From Cucumis sativus (taxonomy: Eukaryota > Streptophyta > Magnoliopsida > Cucurbitales > Cucurbitaceae): DNA of 64,000 nt. The stretch spans positions 4,774,001 through 4,838,000 of the forward strand of contig NC_026660.2 in NCBI RefSeq assembly GCF_000004075.3, read 5' to 3'. Under the pieces are notes generated by a model that saw nothing but the letters and a program-made list of their open reading frames with translations, searched no databases and was not told the DNA's origin. The translations under genes were made by a program, and so were the position numbers. Shown one piece after another: positions 25,200 to 38,300 of this stretch (position 1 is its first letter; each line of letters starts with the position of its first letter).

Positions 25200-28100
25200 T
25201 CAACTCAAAGTTTCAAATCCTTTTCTTGTTGGATTGATGGTGGCTTGGATTTCTTCCAATGTTTTTCCTTTGGTTTCTGGGACTAACTTTGCCACAAATA
25301 CAATTGTCAACAAAGAAAAACAAGAATAAACAAAAAATGTCCCTGCAAGAATGAAAAAAAAAAATATATTATTAACTTTTTTTTATAATCATCTTAACAT
25401 ATATAGTTTTTAAGAAAAATATACTTAATTTTTAGAGGATAGAAATAAAAAACAAAATATATAAGTTGTCAAACATGACTCGAGTTTTTTATTTTCTGTT
25501 TTTGAGAATCTAACCCTATTTTCTTTAAGTTTCTTAGGATGTTTTGTATCTTGTTTAGTAAAAATAATGACCCTTTAGTCAAATTCTAAAACGAACTACA
25601 AGCCTTTTAAAAACTATTTTTTTAGTTTTTAAATTTTAGTTTGAATTTTTTAAAAACATTGATAAAAATAAATAAATACATTTAAAGGTAAATAACAAAT
25701 CAAGGAATTGGAAGAGTAACAGAGAGGATTTATAAAGTTAATTTTAAAAATCCAAAGGTTTAGCCAAAACAAATTGACCTGAAGGACTCCAACTCATAAG
25801 GAAGTTGAAGGTATAGGAAACTGCCCAAGCACCTAACCAATTCACCAAAACCACCAAGCTCCCAGCAGCTCCTTTCACATGAATTGGGAATATCTGCCAT
25901 AAAAAAAAAAACGTTAGATTCGAGTTATCTTTGGAAGTTTCGAGAGTAATGAACATTGAATCCTAAACTCTCATCTATAGATATTCGAAAGATAGCTTCA
26001 AGAATAATATATTGAATCCTAAATCCTAAATTCCTTACAAATATTCAAAAGATAAATGTGAACTTTGCTTAAATTCATGAATGATTTTTATTTCAAAATC
26101 ATTTTCGCATTGCGAAAACTACCTTCTTTTGGAATGTTGAAGCCTTTTCTTTATCGGTTAAAAATTAGGTCCTCTAATTTGATATAATTGTAAATACATG
26201 GCCTATGGTTTGGCACCGTATCGTAAATAGAGGCGAATTTGCAATTCCATAAAAGCAGGGGGTGTAATTTGAAAGGGTATATTATGTATTGGCATGTATG
26301 TATATGTATGCAAGTAGAAAAGGTATTAGAAGAAGTTAGGAGATAGTAAAAGTTACCTCAGACATGATCACCCATGGAACAGCTCCCATTCCTATTGAGA
26401 AGAATGCTATGTATGTCTGAATTTGAAGTTGAAGAAGGTGTAAGTTATCCCATGTGAATAATTTGAAGAAAAAATAACAAAACAAAAATCATTTGATACC
26501 AATTTATGTCTTATTTGATAACGATTTGGTTTTTATTTTTAAAAATTAAGTTTATTTTCTTTCCATTTCATATCACGGTGTTTGATAAATTCTAAAAACA
26601 AAATTTTTCTTCTTCTAAAAACTACTTTTTTTAGCTTTCAAAATTTGACATGATTTTCAATAACATTGGTAGAAAGTTGGAAACAAAGCAAGAAAAGTTA
26701 GACGTGTGAGAGAGTGCTTATATACTTAATTTTCAAAAACTAAAAACAAAAAACCAACTGTCTTTTGTTTTTAGTTTTAGGAGTTTATGCTTATAATTTT
26801 CTAGCAATGTTCTTTTCGTCTTTCTATTAGTTTTCGTCTTTACTAAAGATTAGAATCCTCAAGCAAAGTCCAAAAACAAGTTTGCACTGGGGAGAAGTTC
26901 ACTTTGATCTTTGGTAATACTTACAAGAAGTATGTAACAAATTAAAAGAAATCCACATATATGAAAGTAAGGTTGTAAACGTAATTTTAAAAAACTAAAC
27001 GGTTCTCAAATAAATCTAAAACGATATTTAATATTCATATCTATAAAAAAAAATCAGTTACCAAAACTCCAAAAATGGTGAGGATTGGGATCCACTCGAG
27101 CAACAAGCCATGGCTCTACATTAAAAAAGAAAAAAAAGTCATGGACGACGTAAAGATAAAATCGATCCAAACCGAAACGATTAGTTTTCTAATAAAGTTG
27201 GATTGAGGGGATTACCTTGAGAAAGAAGGAAACTCCTGCTAGAAAGCAGCCTAGAAATGTCCCACCAGCAGATACCTTCAAAAGGCACAGCTCATTTTAA
27301 AAGGGCTATCAAATTTTGTTCTTCTTTCTCCCAAACCAAATATTACTTTGCAATGCATTACAAGGAGAGGAATGCCAGAGATGTTTACCATTATAAGCGG
27401 CTTACGTCCTGACTTATCCATTAGCATCGCACCGACTATCGTTATCGGAATCTGTCAATAGTCAAAACTTGTTAGTTTTGACAATCCTTAATTTTTTATT
27501 TTAAGTTTTTTAAGACTAAACTTATCAATAATGAGTTTTTTTCTTTTTAATGTTATCTACTTTCTATTAATGTTTTATAAAAACTAAGCTAAAATTTGAA
27601 AACTTAAAAAAGTAGACTCTCTTTTGTACCCATTTGGTTTTTAAAAATTAGGTTTATTTTCTTTCAATTTCTTAGGGTGATTTGCATGTAATATTTAAAA
27701 ACTGATTCTTTTTTTCAAAACTTACTTAGAGAGCATTAGCAAAAAGTATAAATAACAAAACAAGAGAGATCATTTATGGCGCACATATATGCATTAGTTA
27801 TAAGAAAACTAAAAAATAATAACAAAATGTTCAATAACCAAACACTCTGCCTTCCAAAAACTTGGTTTTGTTTTTAGAATTTAACTAAAAAGATTTAAGA
27901 ATTTCTTCAAAGATAAATTTAAAAAACACAAAACCGAGCAAAAACAAGGCCTTAAATAACTAAATTAGACAATGGAAAAAGCTAAAGAATCAAAATGGCA
28001 AGAAAAGTTTAAGCAATCGAAGTACCTGAAGACAAGCATAAGAAATAGTTCCAGATTTTCTTGACGAGGGGCCTGCAATTTCATATATCATAAGAAACAA

Positions 28101-30939
28101 TGAGGAAATAAAAGAAGCAAGAAAAATGAAGAACAATATAATCCAATGTTTCTTCAGATTATACCAGCTAATGCAAAGGTTTCGCTCACGTAGAAACCGA
28201 TTCCATTGATGCCTCCAAATTGTTGGAATACCATTAGCCCGACACCGATCTAATTAACCACAATCATCAAAGTTAATAAGGTCTCATGTGATAACAATTT
28301 TGTTTGCTTTCTTCTTTTTAATTCTATATTTTGCTTTTCACATTCTTAAGAAATCTTGGAGTTCTGAGTTGAATTCTAAAAAAGAAAGCTATTTTTCTTT
28401 TTGTTTTATAGTGAAAAGTGAGTAACAAAAGAAAGAAAAGTTACGGATGGAAGTAATATTTGTAAGCTTAGGAAAGCAATGTTATACAAATGAAGAAGCT
28501 TACGATAACAGGACGGATATATTTGCTTTGGAACAAATCCAGGAGTTTGGCTTTTGGAAGACTTTGCAGAGTTTCATTGTACTCCTGTTAGAAAGATAAT
28601 GAAGAGTTTAATTACTTTTGGAAAAAACGAGTCGTCTGTCGTAGCCTTGACGACAAAAGTTAGAACAATATATTACTCTGATTTCAGTAGCCTCATCAGA
28701 GATATCAGCATCTTTTCCACGAAGCCGCTGCAATGCAACGAGGAAGCCTCTCTCATTACCGACCTTAGCCTACAAACAAGTAGTCATGTTATATTGTTAA
28801 GCACTTAAAAAGTCAATCTAGATAGGCGCTCTTCCTTTTCATTTTTCCATTAGGAAAACACAAAGTAAAAAGGAGTGTGGATTAAAGGAAACGCTATGTT
28901 ACCAGCCATCGAGGAGACTCTGGAACGAACCACAGACCAACAATCAGAAAAACACATGGAATGATTCCTGCAGACCAATGCCAATCATTCAATAATAGTA
29001 TATTAGTCTTGTTGAGTTTTGACAAACTATCCCACGTCAGAAAAGTTTAAGAAAATGATGAACTCCAAGAACCGTGAAAGAAGCCTACGTCGATAAATTT
29101 TTAAGTGATTGCAATAATTTTTCCCATAGTGAAAAATTCGGTTTGAAGTTTTTCCACAATGGTTGTTTCTTTTAATTTCTCTGTTATTTTTTGGTTTAGT
29201 TTTGCAGTAGAGAGAGGTTTTTCTAAGAAAGCTGACCAGTTAAAGCAAGATTTCTCCATGTTATCACTGTTCCTAATAAGAAGGAAATGGATGCCCCTGT
29301 AACAATCATAAGCTGCATCACAAATAAGGATAGAAATGAGAGATTGATATTCCGAGTTTCCGATCGAAAAGAAGATAACCACCCAGAATTAAGAGTTTGT
29401 TTGATAACCATTTTGTTTAAACTTTTTTACTGATTTTACAAAAGCTAAGGGACTCTATGTTTATCATTCTCCTCACCTGATTGAGTGTTGTGAGGCCTCC
29501 TCGTAGATTCTTCGGTGCAATTTCTGCTATGAATACAGGAACCTGTAATCAAACAAGCTTTTCACAATTTTAACACATGAAAGAATTCATACAAGAATTA
29601 AAATGCTCAGTGGTTAAACTTTACCACATAGGAGAAAACTCCAATTCCATAACCAGTGAGCACTCTTCCAGAGTCCAGGGATAAAGCTCCCTTTGGTAGA
29701 ACCATCATAAAGAAAACCAAACAAGCAATGTCAGTAAGGAAATATAGCTTGTTCTTAATCAAGGATAAAATATTCCATAAATGCATATTGCTCGTACCGT
29801 CGACAAATAAACTGCTAGCCAACCCGTAATGCAAAACGTAGCCGAAACTCTCATAGCCTACACATGTTTCCAAACTTATCAATGTGTTTTTAAGTACTTA
29901 GAAAGTCAATTCAAGCTAACTCTAATTTACCCCTTTTCGGCCAATGAAATCGGCGATTGGACCGCTGGTTACAGCACCAACCATTGCTCCAATTGTTAGT
30001 ATTGATCCAAACATGGAGTACTGTCATTTTTTTTTATAAAACTTAATTAAGGTAGAATTCACTTGCAAAATTGAGAAAGATTGTTGTGAAAAGAGAGAAA
30101 TGAACCTGAGGCAGAGAGAGGTGGAGTTCTTCCCTAATCACAGATTGAGTTGGTGCTGAATAGCCTACCTGTAAAAAGTACAACATAAGCTCACCAAACT
30201 GTTCATGTTTATTTTTGATTTGGGTTAGTAAGTAGGAGCATGTTTGAGAGTGATTTTGATTTGCATGAACAAGATTTTTTTATACCTATCATAAATTCAG
30301 TTAGGTTCAAAGCAAGTTTTATAGTGATTTTGTAATGACAAAGCTGATAATCTTAGTTTCCGTTTGATATAAACACTTATTTCACCTTTACAACTTTTGT
30401 TTTGTTATCTACTTTTTACCGATTTTTAAAAATAAGTAAAGTTCTAGATACTAAAAAAGGTTTTTAAAAACTTTTATTTAAAAAAACTTGACTGAAAATT
30501 CAACTCTTTTAATAAAGAAACAAGAAAACTATCCTTATAATAAACTTTTTAAAAGATAAGCTTAATACTAAAAAAAACTGCTCAAGTAACTTTAACAATT
30601 TTAAAATCATTATCAAGCATGTCCTAACTAACACAAAGACAATGACATTAGAGTAAAGCAATTCAACTTCAAAATCACTCTCAAACATGTCATAACTAAT
30701 GTTACGACAATAACGTTCATACAAACAAAAACGAAACTTACACACGATCCGAATTCAAACGAGCCACAAACAGCAACCAATGTGCAGATGAAAACCATCC
30801 ACAAGGAGGACTCTGATCTTTTCACAGCTTTTTCACAACCTTCACAATCTGAAGAATGACTAACAAGAAGAGACTCTTCCAAAGCTTGTAAGCCGTTACT
30901 GTCACCATTTTCAAAACTTTTGTGCTGCTCAATGGCCAT
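25200..30939 (-). CDS. ERD6-like sugar transporter (major facilitator superfamily)
   Basis: Eighteen minus-strand exons: 30742-30939, 30106-30168, 29931-30020, 29798-29857, 29625-29690, 29477-29542, 29237-29312, 28915-28967, 28677-28769, 28504-28584, 28165-28249, 28026-28072, 27389-27451, 27216-27275, 27062-27115, 26357-26416, 25779-25893, 25200-25342. All phases agree, giving 490 residues with 12 expected membrane spans. Sugar-transporter signatures appear in order: YSAPTQS after span 1, [57 protein letters not shown] and [11 protein letters not shown] near the C terminus. The family mostly exports monosaccharides from the vacuole, often under drought or dark. About 75% of the locus is intron, and several introns hold one repeat family. 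The first ATG opens a hydrophilic 50-residue tail. Confidence 0.93.
25480..25700 (+). repeat. Dispersed 'CCATTTGGTTTTT' repeat, copy 2 (transporter intron 17)
   Basis: This degenerate copy has the family blocks 'TTTTCTTTAAGTTTCTTAGGATG', 'CAAATTCTAAAACGAACTA', 'AAAAACTATTTTTTTAGTTTTTAAATTTTAG' and 'TTAAAAACATTGATAAAAAT'. It lies in the intron before the last exon of the transporter. Confidence 0.45.
26510..26790 (+). repeat. Dispersed 'CCATTTGGTTTTT' repeat, copy 3 (transporter intron 15)
   Basis: This is the best preserved copy. It starts TTTGATAACGATTTGGTTTTTATTTTTAAAAATTAAG, has the central AAAAACTACTTTTTTTAGCTTTCAAAATTTGACATG, and ends TTTTCAAAAACTAAAAACAAAAAACCAACTGTC. Start and end are inverse complements, as in a MITE. 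Confidence 0.55.
27628..27860 (+). repeat. Dispersed 'CCATTTGGTTTTT' repeat, copy 4 (transporter intron 12)
   Basis: 'CCCATTTGGTTTTTAAAAATTAGGTTTATTTTCTTTCAATTTCTTAGGGTG' begins the copy. It ends near 'AACCAAACACTCTGC'. Part of a second, inverted or nested copy follows to about 27950. Confidence 0.45.
30355..30510 (-). repeat. Dispersed 'CCATTTGGTTTTT' repeat, fragment in transporter intron 1
   Basis: 'GTTTTGTTATCTACTTTTTACCGATTTTTAAAAATAAG ... AAAAAGGTTTTTAAAAACTT' is the inverse of the family's distal half. It shows that copies sit in both orientations in this gene. Confidence 0.4.
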
Positions 30940-30947
30940 GGAAATCT

Positions 30948-31070
30948 CTCACTAAAGAACTAAGAACAAAGAACAGTATAACTCAGCAAAGGTTAATGTG
31001 AGGAGTAAGTAGCTAAAATAACTGTACCTTAAATAGAAACTGAATGAAAATGGAAAGTAGATATATATAA
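30948..31070 (-). promoter_or_regulatory. Likely 5' leader and TATA box of the transporter gene
   Basis: On the minus strand a TTATATATAT stretch (31061-31070) lies about 130 bases before the start codon. Between them a possible short leader intron could run from about 31028 down to about 30949 (donor GTACAG, acceptor TTCTTTAG). Both calls rest on short signals only. Confidence 0.3.
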
Positions 31071-34000
31071 AATTTATCCACTTGTGAAGAAAAAATTAGA
31101 CATCTCCCATGAGGACAGATCTGAATTTGCATATGAGCAAAGCTGTCACTGATGTGGAGATTGTTAACAGCTAGCTAAGCTGCTGCTGCTGTGTTTTGTT
31201 CTTGAAATAAGAAAGACATCACTTGCCAATGCATTAAAATAAAACATGCAATCATTGACTGTCTTTTTCTACTTTATCTTCTTATGAGCTATGAGTCTAT
31301 GACAAGGATTCTTTTTTTATTTATTGAAGATATTGATTTTAAAATTGTAAATATCTTTGTAGATTTATGTTTAATTGAGAAGGTCCAAACTTCCCTTTTA
31401 GCTCTTCTACTACTCTAAGATCAATTTTTAAACTCAGTAAGAAAACTAAAACAAACCAAAGTTGTAAAATGACCAAAAACACTAATCAAAGTCGAGAATA
31501 TAAAGACCAAATTAGGATTTAACCTTAATTTAAATGTTCCTTAGTTCAACTCCACCATTTGTTCATACTATTGCAGTTATTTCTACTTTCTTTGATAAAT
31601 AGAGAAGTAGTAGAGATTAATTAATTATGCATTGTTTGTCATGAGGGTTCTTAGGGCCATATTTAAGATCTGGTCACTCTAATCCATTCTCTTTAGAGAG
31701 ATTTTAAATAAAATATTCAATAATATTTAATAGATATTATTTTTCGTTTTAAAATATTTAAATCATAATTAGATATTTTATTAGAAAATTATCATTCAAA
31801 ACAAACAAACTATTTAGATTTTGTAGCAAAGTCGAATTTTATCCAAACTCTTTTCTTGAAACAATTAAAAACGCAAACACAATATTACCGTGGCTGATAT
31901 GTATGAGAATGTAATCTTCAACTAATCATAACTATAACTAGAGTAAGTCTAGAGATTAATTATGCAGTGTTTTCATGAAGGAAATTTAAATATTCAATAG
32001 AAAGTGTTTTTCATTTAATATCTCATATTAAAAGCTTTAAAATATTTTAAATCACAATTAAATATTGCATTTTATGCAGATTCATTTTAAATTTGAATCT
32101 AAACGAAATTAATCCCTTCTCTCTTTATCTATTAATTATGCAAATCTATTTTAAATTAAATAATTTATTATTTAAATCAAATTATAAAGATTATTTAAAA
32201 TTTTGAACTATTTAAAATTAAACTACAATTATCTTTTACCTAAGCATGCAATCTTTGTTCATAATACTTCAATTATTTATCTAAATATAGTTTAGAGTAT
32301 AACACTTATCTCTTAATTTAAACTTTAAAAAAATGTATTATTTTTTATTCTTTTAATGCAATTTTAAATCTTCATATTCACCTTTAAAAAAATCACGTGA
32401 AGATTGTCAGTTTTTCTTTATTGCTATAAATATAATGAATATTATTAGAGTATCGAAGAAATTTTTTAAAATATTTTTTAGTATGTTTATTATACCGTGA
32501 CGAATATAGTTATCAAATGTGAATGTATGACGAGATAGAATAGAAAATGATGAAATGAAAGGATGTCCACCACAAAATATCCAGCTAAAAAGTGAAACAA
32601 GAACAGGCAAAATTTGTAAAACACAAGAAAATAGAGAATGGCAATGAGTAGTGGCTGCACTCTCATGCATCAACTAAGACGCAATACAGCCAAACCAACA
32701 AGGCCAAAAAGGCCAAAAAAAGATAAGGTCACAATCAACAATGAAAATACATGTAAATCAAACATTAAACATCCATACAAATCATCAACATCTTTGTAAA
32801 TGATTCTAAAACATAAACAATGTCAATTATTTAGTCAAATATGGAAAAGAATAATATTCATAACTTAGTTCTTGACTAAAACTAACTTAGTACGTATTAG
32901 TCTAAATGAATTTTATAAGTTTTGTGACTTACAGAAATATCCATAGACTAAAATATAATTTTCGATATCAATATCGATATCTTAGTCATAGACTGAAGGA
33001 AGAGAATAGAGTCAAACTTATGAAGTAAAGAAAAATTATGCTTATTTTTCTAATTAAACAATCAAACACATGGTTAATAACTATTCCTAAATGTATTTAT
33101 AATCTTTCATTCTTTTTCAATAGAATGCAATTAATTCTATAGTAAACAAATAAATAACTTAGCAATTCAATATATCCGGTAAAAAATTCTTGAATTTTAA
33201 AATAAGTTTAGGATTACATCTGATCATAAAAATATTTTCAGTTCATAGTATGAGATAATTGGAGGGATTTTGTAGTTGTACAACCTGCCCCCTTTAGTTT
33301 TGGGGTTGGCTCTCCATCCTTGTGGTTGAATACTTCATTTGAAAGATGACTGAAAAACTGAGCCAACCAGAGACGATCCATTGGGGAAGAGGTGGGGCTC
33401 GACTGATCTATCAATGGACATTCGACTTTGAGAAAAATCTAAGTCGATAAGTTTTTCTTCTTTAACTCAAGTCAAGAAAAATCAAAACTGATCTACCAAT
33501 GGACATTGGCTGGTTTGCACTCCTCAATAATTAAAGTTGGTTTGAATATTTACTAAATTGATCATAGTCAGACCAATGTCCATTTGAGACCGATTGATTG
33601 GCTATGCACCAATTCATGGATATCAAAACCAACCGAATGCCCTTAATCCATGGTGCTAAGGGCACGGTCAACCTACATGAGATGTGTGGATGCATCTATC
33701 GATGTTTACGTTATTGTGTTCATTTTATAACTCATTGGTATTATGTGCTTAATTAAGTTTCACTTTTTATCTAATAAAAGAGGCTAGTTTTATTTACATT
33801 AATGCATCCCAATTGAAACAATTATTCTGAAAAGATAAATGATCGATAAGTTCTAACAAGGAACGCCATTGGGGAAAATATTCTTCCTAAACCAGCAAAG
33901 AATATGTACCAGAGGCGATGTTTTGAAGTGAGTGATGAATATTTTCATGGAAAATGGATAGAGTACTTCTTCCTCCGACTTTTCCATGAGAGCCGGCCTC

Positions 34001-34429
34001 ATTATCGAGTCATTGACCATGAAAGTTGGATCACAATCCATACTACTGATACTTAAATCAAAAGCCATATCCAACTCCATTGCAATTCTCTTCTTTCTGA
34101 TTTCTTTTTCTAATAAGAAACTAAACTTTTCTTAAAGAAACATAAAAGGATTTAAAAAGAGCCTAAACCTATAAAAAGGGCCTCCAATCCAAAAAAATAA
34201 CACCTTTAAATTTGAAGGGTAAATGTCCCTCCATAACCATTTTAAGAGAAATAATTAAGAGTTAGCAATGTTTTTTAAATATTGCAAATATAGCAAATGT
34301 ATCGACGATAGACTTCTACAGTAGACTCAATATGGTCTAAGAGTATCAAAGGTCGTGTGAATACCAACATGAAAACACCTCCAACTGCTTAAGAATTTTT
34401 AACTTACAAACCGTATCAGTTGGCCTATT

Positions 34430-35155
34430 TTCAAGAGAAGTGTTCTAGAAGAGAGAAAGCACCAGAGGAGTCCACCTTACCCCAACCTGCCACTGTTGCT
34501 TCTGTCCTAAGAGAAGCTACAAATTTCAAGAAAAGCTTCATGAAAGGCTTCCACACATCCCTCTAAAAGCAAATCTCTTGCACGCTTCCATCTTTGAACT
34601 TAACAAACTACAGAACATCAGTGTCAAACCATGGGCTGCATTTTTGGAGCAACCTTTAGGCTGAGGGGATCATCCATCCTAGAGGCCCTTCACCATAAAT
34701 TCTGCTACCCATTTTCCTCCAAAGGGCCTTCCTTTATATTGAGAATTTCCACAGCCATTTTGAGAGAAGAGCGAGAATTTTTTTTAAGAGATCCTATCCC
34801 CAAACCACCATTGCAAGGGGTAGAGAGGTGATTTTCCACTTAACCAAATAACTACTGACCTTGTTGTAATCACCATCACTCTAATAACAACAGTATTTGC
34901 TCATTTCTAAACAAGAAAACTATCTGCCCAACTTCTCCATACTACTTATAATGACCACCAAATTTTTTAGGAGAGAAAAATAACAATGGCAGCCTTTTTT
35001 TTCCTTCTTTTGAATATACATGACAATTCTACTGAGTTAACCTCACTTTGGCAAACAATAGCAGCCTATTGAACACAAACTGCATCAAGGCTGGGCATCC
35101 CTCTTGAAAGCAAGGAGATTTTCCACTGGGAAATCTTTGCTTTGAACTTGTCAAC
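34430..35155 (-). mobile_element. Decayed LINE (L1-type) retrotransposon fragment
   Basis: Read on the minus strand with frameshifts and stops, this stretch gives phrases typical of the part of plant LINE ORF2 just after the reverse transcriptase core. They are a 'KFKAKISQWKISLLSRG' block near 35150, 'YLVKWKITSLP' then 'GGLGIGSLKK' near 34800-34850, followed after a frameshift by 'LALLSKWLWKFS' and 'KALWRKMGSRIYGEGPLGW' near 34650-34770. Plant LINEs show HLVKWxxxxLPxxxGGLGIxxLxxxNxALLxKWLWRF here. Multiple disruptions make it non-functional. Its ends were not identified. Confidence 0.65.
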
Positions 35156-35221
35156 TAACAGTACCCATGAGGCGAGGGAGTTGTGTGGTCACCATCATGG
35201 GAAAAACCAAGGTTTAGGTCC

Positions 35222-35332
35222 AACATTATTTCCACCATGAGCCCAACTCCACCACCAAATCCATTATTTCCACCATCCCTTCTGAATGTGGAAGACCTCC
35301 AAGGTCCATTATTTCCACCATGAGCCTGAGCT
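35222..35332. repeat. Three imperfect copies of a short motif
   Basis: 'CATTATTTCCACCAT' occurs at about 35224, 35263 and 35309, twice followed by GAGCC. On the minus strand it gives the Gly/Asn-rich phrase HGGNNG ... RRDGGNNGFGGG inside a 67-codon frame. With no start context or partner exons, I treat it as a repeat and not as a gene. Confidence 0.6.
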
Positions 35333-38300
35333 AATGGGATGTGAATGGATGACCTCATACGACCATAGACACTAACAATTCAGTCAGTCACACATGATTA
35401 TCAACCTAAGATTTTATCAGCACCAGTACTAATTATTTCATGTCAAACCTAAGAAATACCCATTATCTTCTTTCCAATTTCCTGGTTCTCAGTTTCCTAG
35501 CAGAACAGGAGGCGATGGTATGATTACCGAAGCCATGTATTTCCTAACCCCCTATTTGCTAGAGAAGATGATCATATGATAACTAAAATAAAATTCCAGA
35601 GAAATGCATATACATATCATACTTTGGCTAAGAAGATAAAAGGTAACAAAACACAGCTTTAAGTAGCAATTGAATGAACCCCAAAATAAATAAACAATTT
35701 TTTTTCCAATTCTTTTTCTTTATCTTGAGATACTTTATGTGATACAGTTGAATATAATATTATCTTTTAGGCCTCAGAAATATTTTGTTCAATGTTTTTC
35801 TTAGGATAATATTCTGTTGAAAGTTATAGAAAGATATAACTAATTTTGAATATTTATTTATAATTTAACGGTAACTTTTTGTTACGTGATGTTATTTTAA
35901 ATGTTAATTTCTTAATTGATTTTTTATCCATTTTTATTTTTCTAGTTTGAAGTGTGTAAATATTCGAATCTCGGTTTGATTTTTTCAAAGAAGTTTGGTT
36001 TGATTTTTTCAAAGAAGTTTGATTTAGTTCATTAACCTATGATAAAGGAGAAAACACAACGGCAAGTCCAACAATGGTTGATACTTATTTAGAACAATTT
36101 GAAAATGTTTATAAGATAAATTTTGTTGTTAAAATCATAAGAATTTAGCATAGTTGGTTTCCTCCACTTAATGTTCTTTTTATTACATTTGTATATATAT
36201 AAAAAGGTGAAATAATTTAAATTTGAAAAGTTAGTTTAGTGGTAAAACTATTTTCCGACTCTCTACAGATTTAAAATCAATTTTCAATTTCTAACTTTTT
36301 TTTCCCATATTATTTTGTACTAACTATAAAACTGATGTTGGTGATTTAGGATGATATTGGGAGGTTTATTGAAAGAAAAATTTCAAGGCAAACAAGGTTG
36401 CTTCAAAATGTTTGGAGTTCAAGCTGTTGCATCGTTGTTTCCTCTTCAATTAATATTAATTTTCACTTGTTTAAGTATTTTTTATAAAAAAAAACTTTTG
36501 GATTGAATTAATAATTTAAGATAGTATCATAGTAGGTAAGAGGTCATATATTCATACATTTATAATGTTATTGTTTCTAATTTAATATTAATTTCTACTT
36601 ATAGGATATTTCATCCTATTTCAAGCCTAGTGAGTAAATAACATTGAATTTGAATAAATATATGCAATGAAAATGCGTGAAATTAAAGAAAAAAGAAATA
36701 AAATTATATTGCATGGATGAACGAAAATGACGTATTAATTTGAAAATTGAACCCAAAATATGACCTCACCTGAATAATTATATATATATATATATATTTC
36801 AAAGTATAGGATTTGAGTTCTCATTGTGAATGAAATGTGTAATTATTTTATGTATTGATTGAATTATTAATAGCCACATAATTTTAATATAAAAGTTGTT
36901 ATAGTTTATTTTCCAAGTCAATTGACTTTTTATTTTATGAGTCAAGTTTGATATTGACACGTAGACTTTAGAAATGTTAGGTACAAGGAATCATAAGTTT
37001 TTATTTATCAATATTTGAAATTTCAACGGTTGAAGATGCACAATTTACATTAATTCATCGTTCATTTATTTTTGTGTTCGATACAATGAACAAGAAGTAA
37101 TGAGATGATTTAGAAAAAAAAAATGCTTTTAAAAAAAGCATTTTCATCTTTAACTCTATTTCCTTTAGGTAAATAAAAGAGGCCCAAAATAGAAATGATT
37201 CTATTTTTTTTCTTTTTTGTAAAAATTCCAAAATCAAAACCTACTTAGTATTGAACAATTTTATGTTTGATGATATTTTAGAAATTTTCTTAGAGTACAT
37301 GTAAGTGGTGACACAAAACATGTTAAATGGTCGATGTTAATTAGTTTGTGAAGACAACTTTCACTCTTAAAAACTTTTAAAATAAGTAAAGGTGACATAG
37401 TTGAAGTTGCAGAAAATGTCGAGGTGTCAATTGTTGAATCTAGATTATGAATCTTGGTACCAAGACATTGCATATACATAGTCTATATAATAAAAATAAT
37501 ATATCATTTTTAGTAAAAAATTGTGGGATGAAAGATTGTACCTTCTACTTTAAATATGATAAGTCATACTAATTAATGTTGAACTAATTATTTTGACAAG
37601 GGGAACGTATCATTTAGGTCATTGCTCGGGTTGGAAAAACTTTATGTTTATACTAACCTTGGCAATTTCCCTACAAATTAAATTTGTCACATTCTCTCAT
37701 GAAATTTTAAAATTTATCTTCCACATATAATTATATTTTTCAAAGATGGTAAGTCATACTAATTAACTAAGGATATACGTAACTAACTTGACTTTGAAAA
37801 AAAGTAATGTATCATTTCTCATGTTCCTACTAATGCAGAGATTTTCAAAATTGTCCCTCCATGTCTCTCATTTTCATGTAAATTTGGATTATTTGAACCA
37901 TTCTTCTAACACTAAGAGAGATTTAAAATGATATTATAAGCTAAAGTGAACTACAATAACCTATTCGTGAAACTGGAGGTTAAAAAATTGATACCATTAG
38001 AACCCAAATCAAAGTTTGTTTTAAAGCAACTTTGGTCTAACTTAACAAATACAAAATACTCATATACTCAATCAGAAGGTTCGATATTCTGACTTTATAC
38101 TCTACATTAGGAGTGAGCATGATAGATAGAAAAACTTAGTCGACCGACCGAACGGAAGTTGATCGAGAAGCGAGAGAGGTTGATCATAGGTAGTTTTAAA
38201 AAGTTTCAAATGGAGAATTCAACTAGGATGTTGGTTTGAAAATCTACTAAATTAACTATAGTCAGATTGATGGTGGTTTTTCCAAGATTAACTTAAATAA

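Noticed and set aside
33853-34080. 75-codon minus-strand frame (MELDMAFDLSIS...)
   Set aside because: It reads like protein but has no recognised family, lies near a LINE fossil and repeats, and has no splice partners. It could be a gene relic, but I cannot support that.
35155-35358. Gly/Asn-rich minus-strand frame
   Set aside because: It arises from three imperfect copies of CATTATTTCCACCAT next to the LINE relic.
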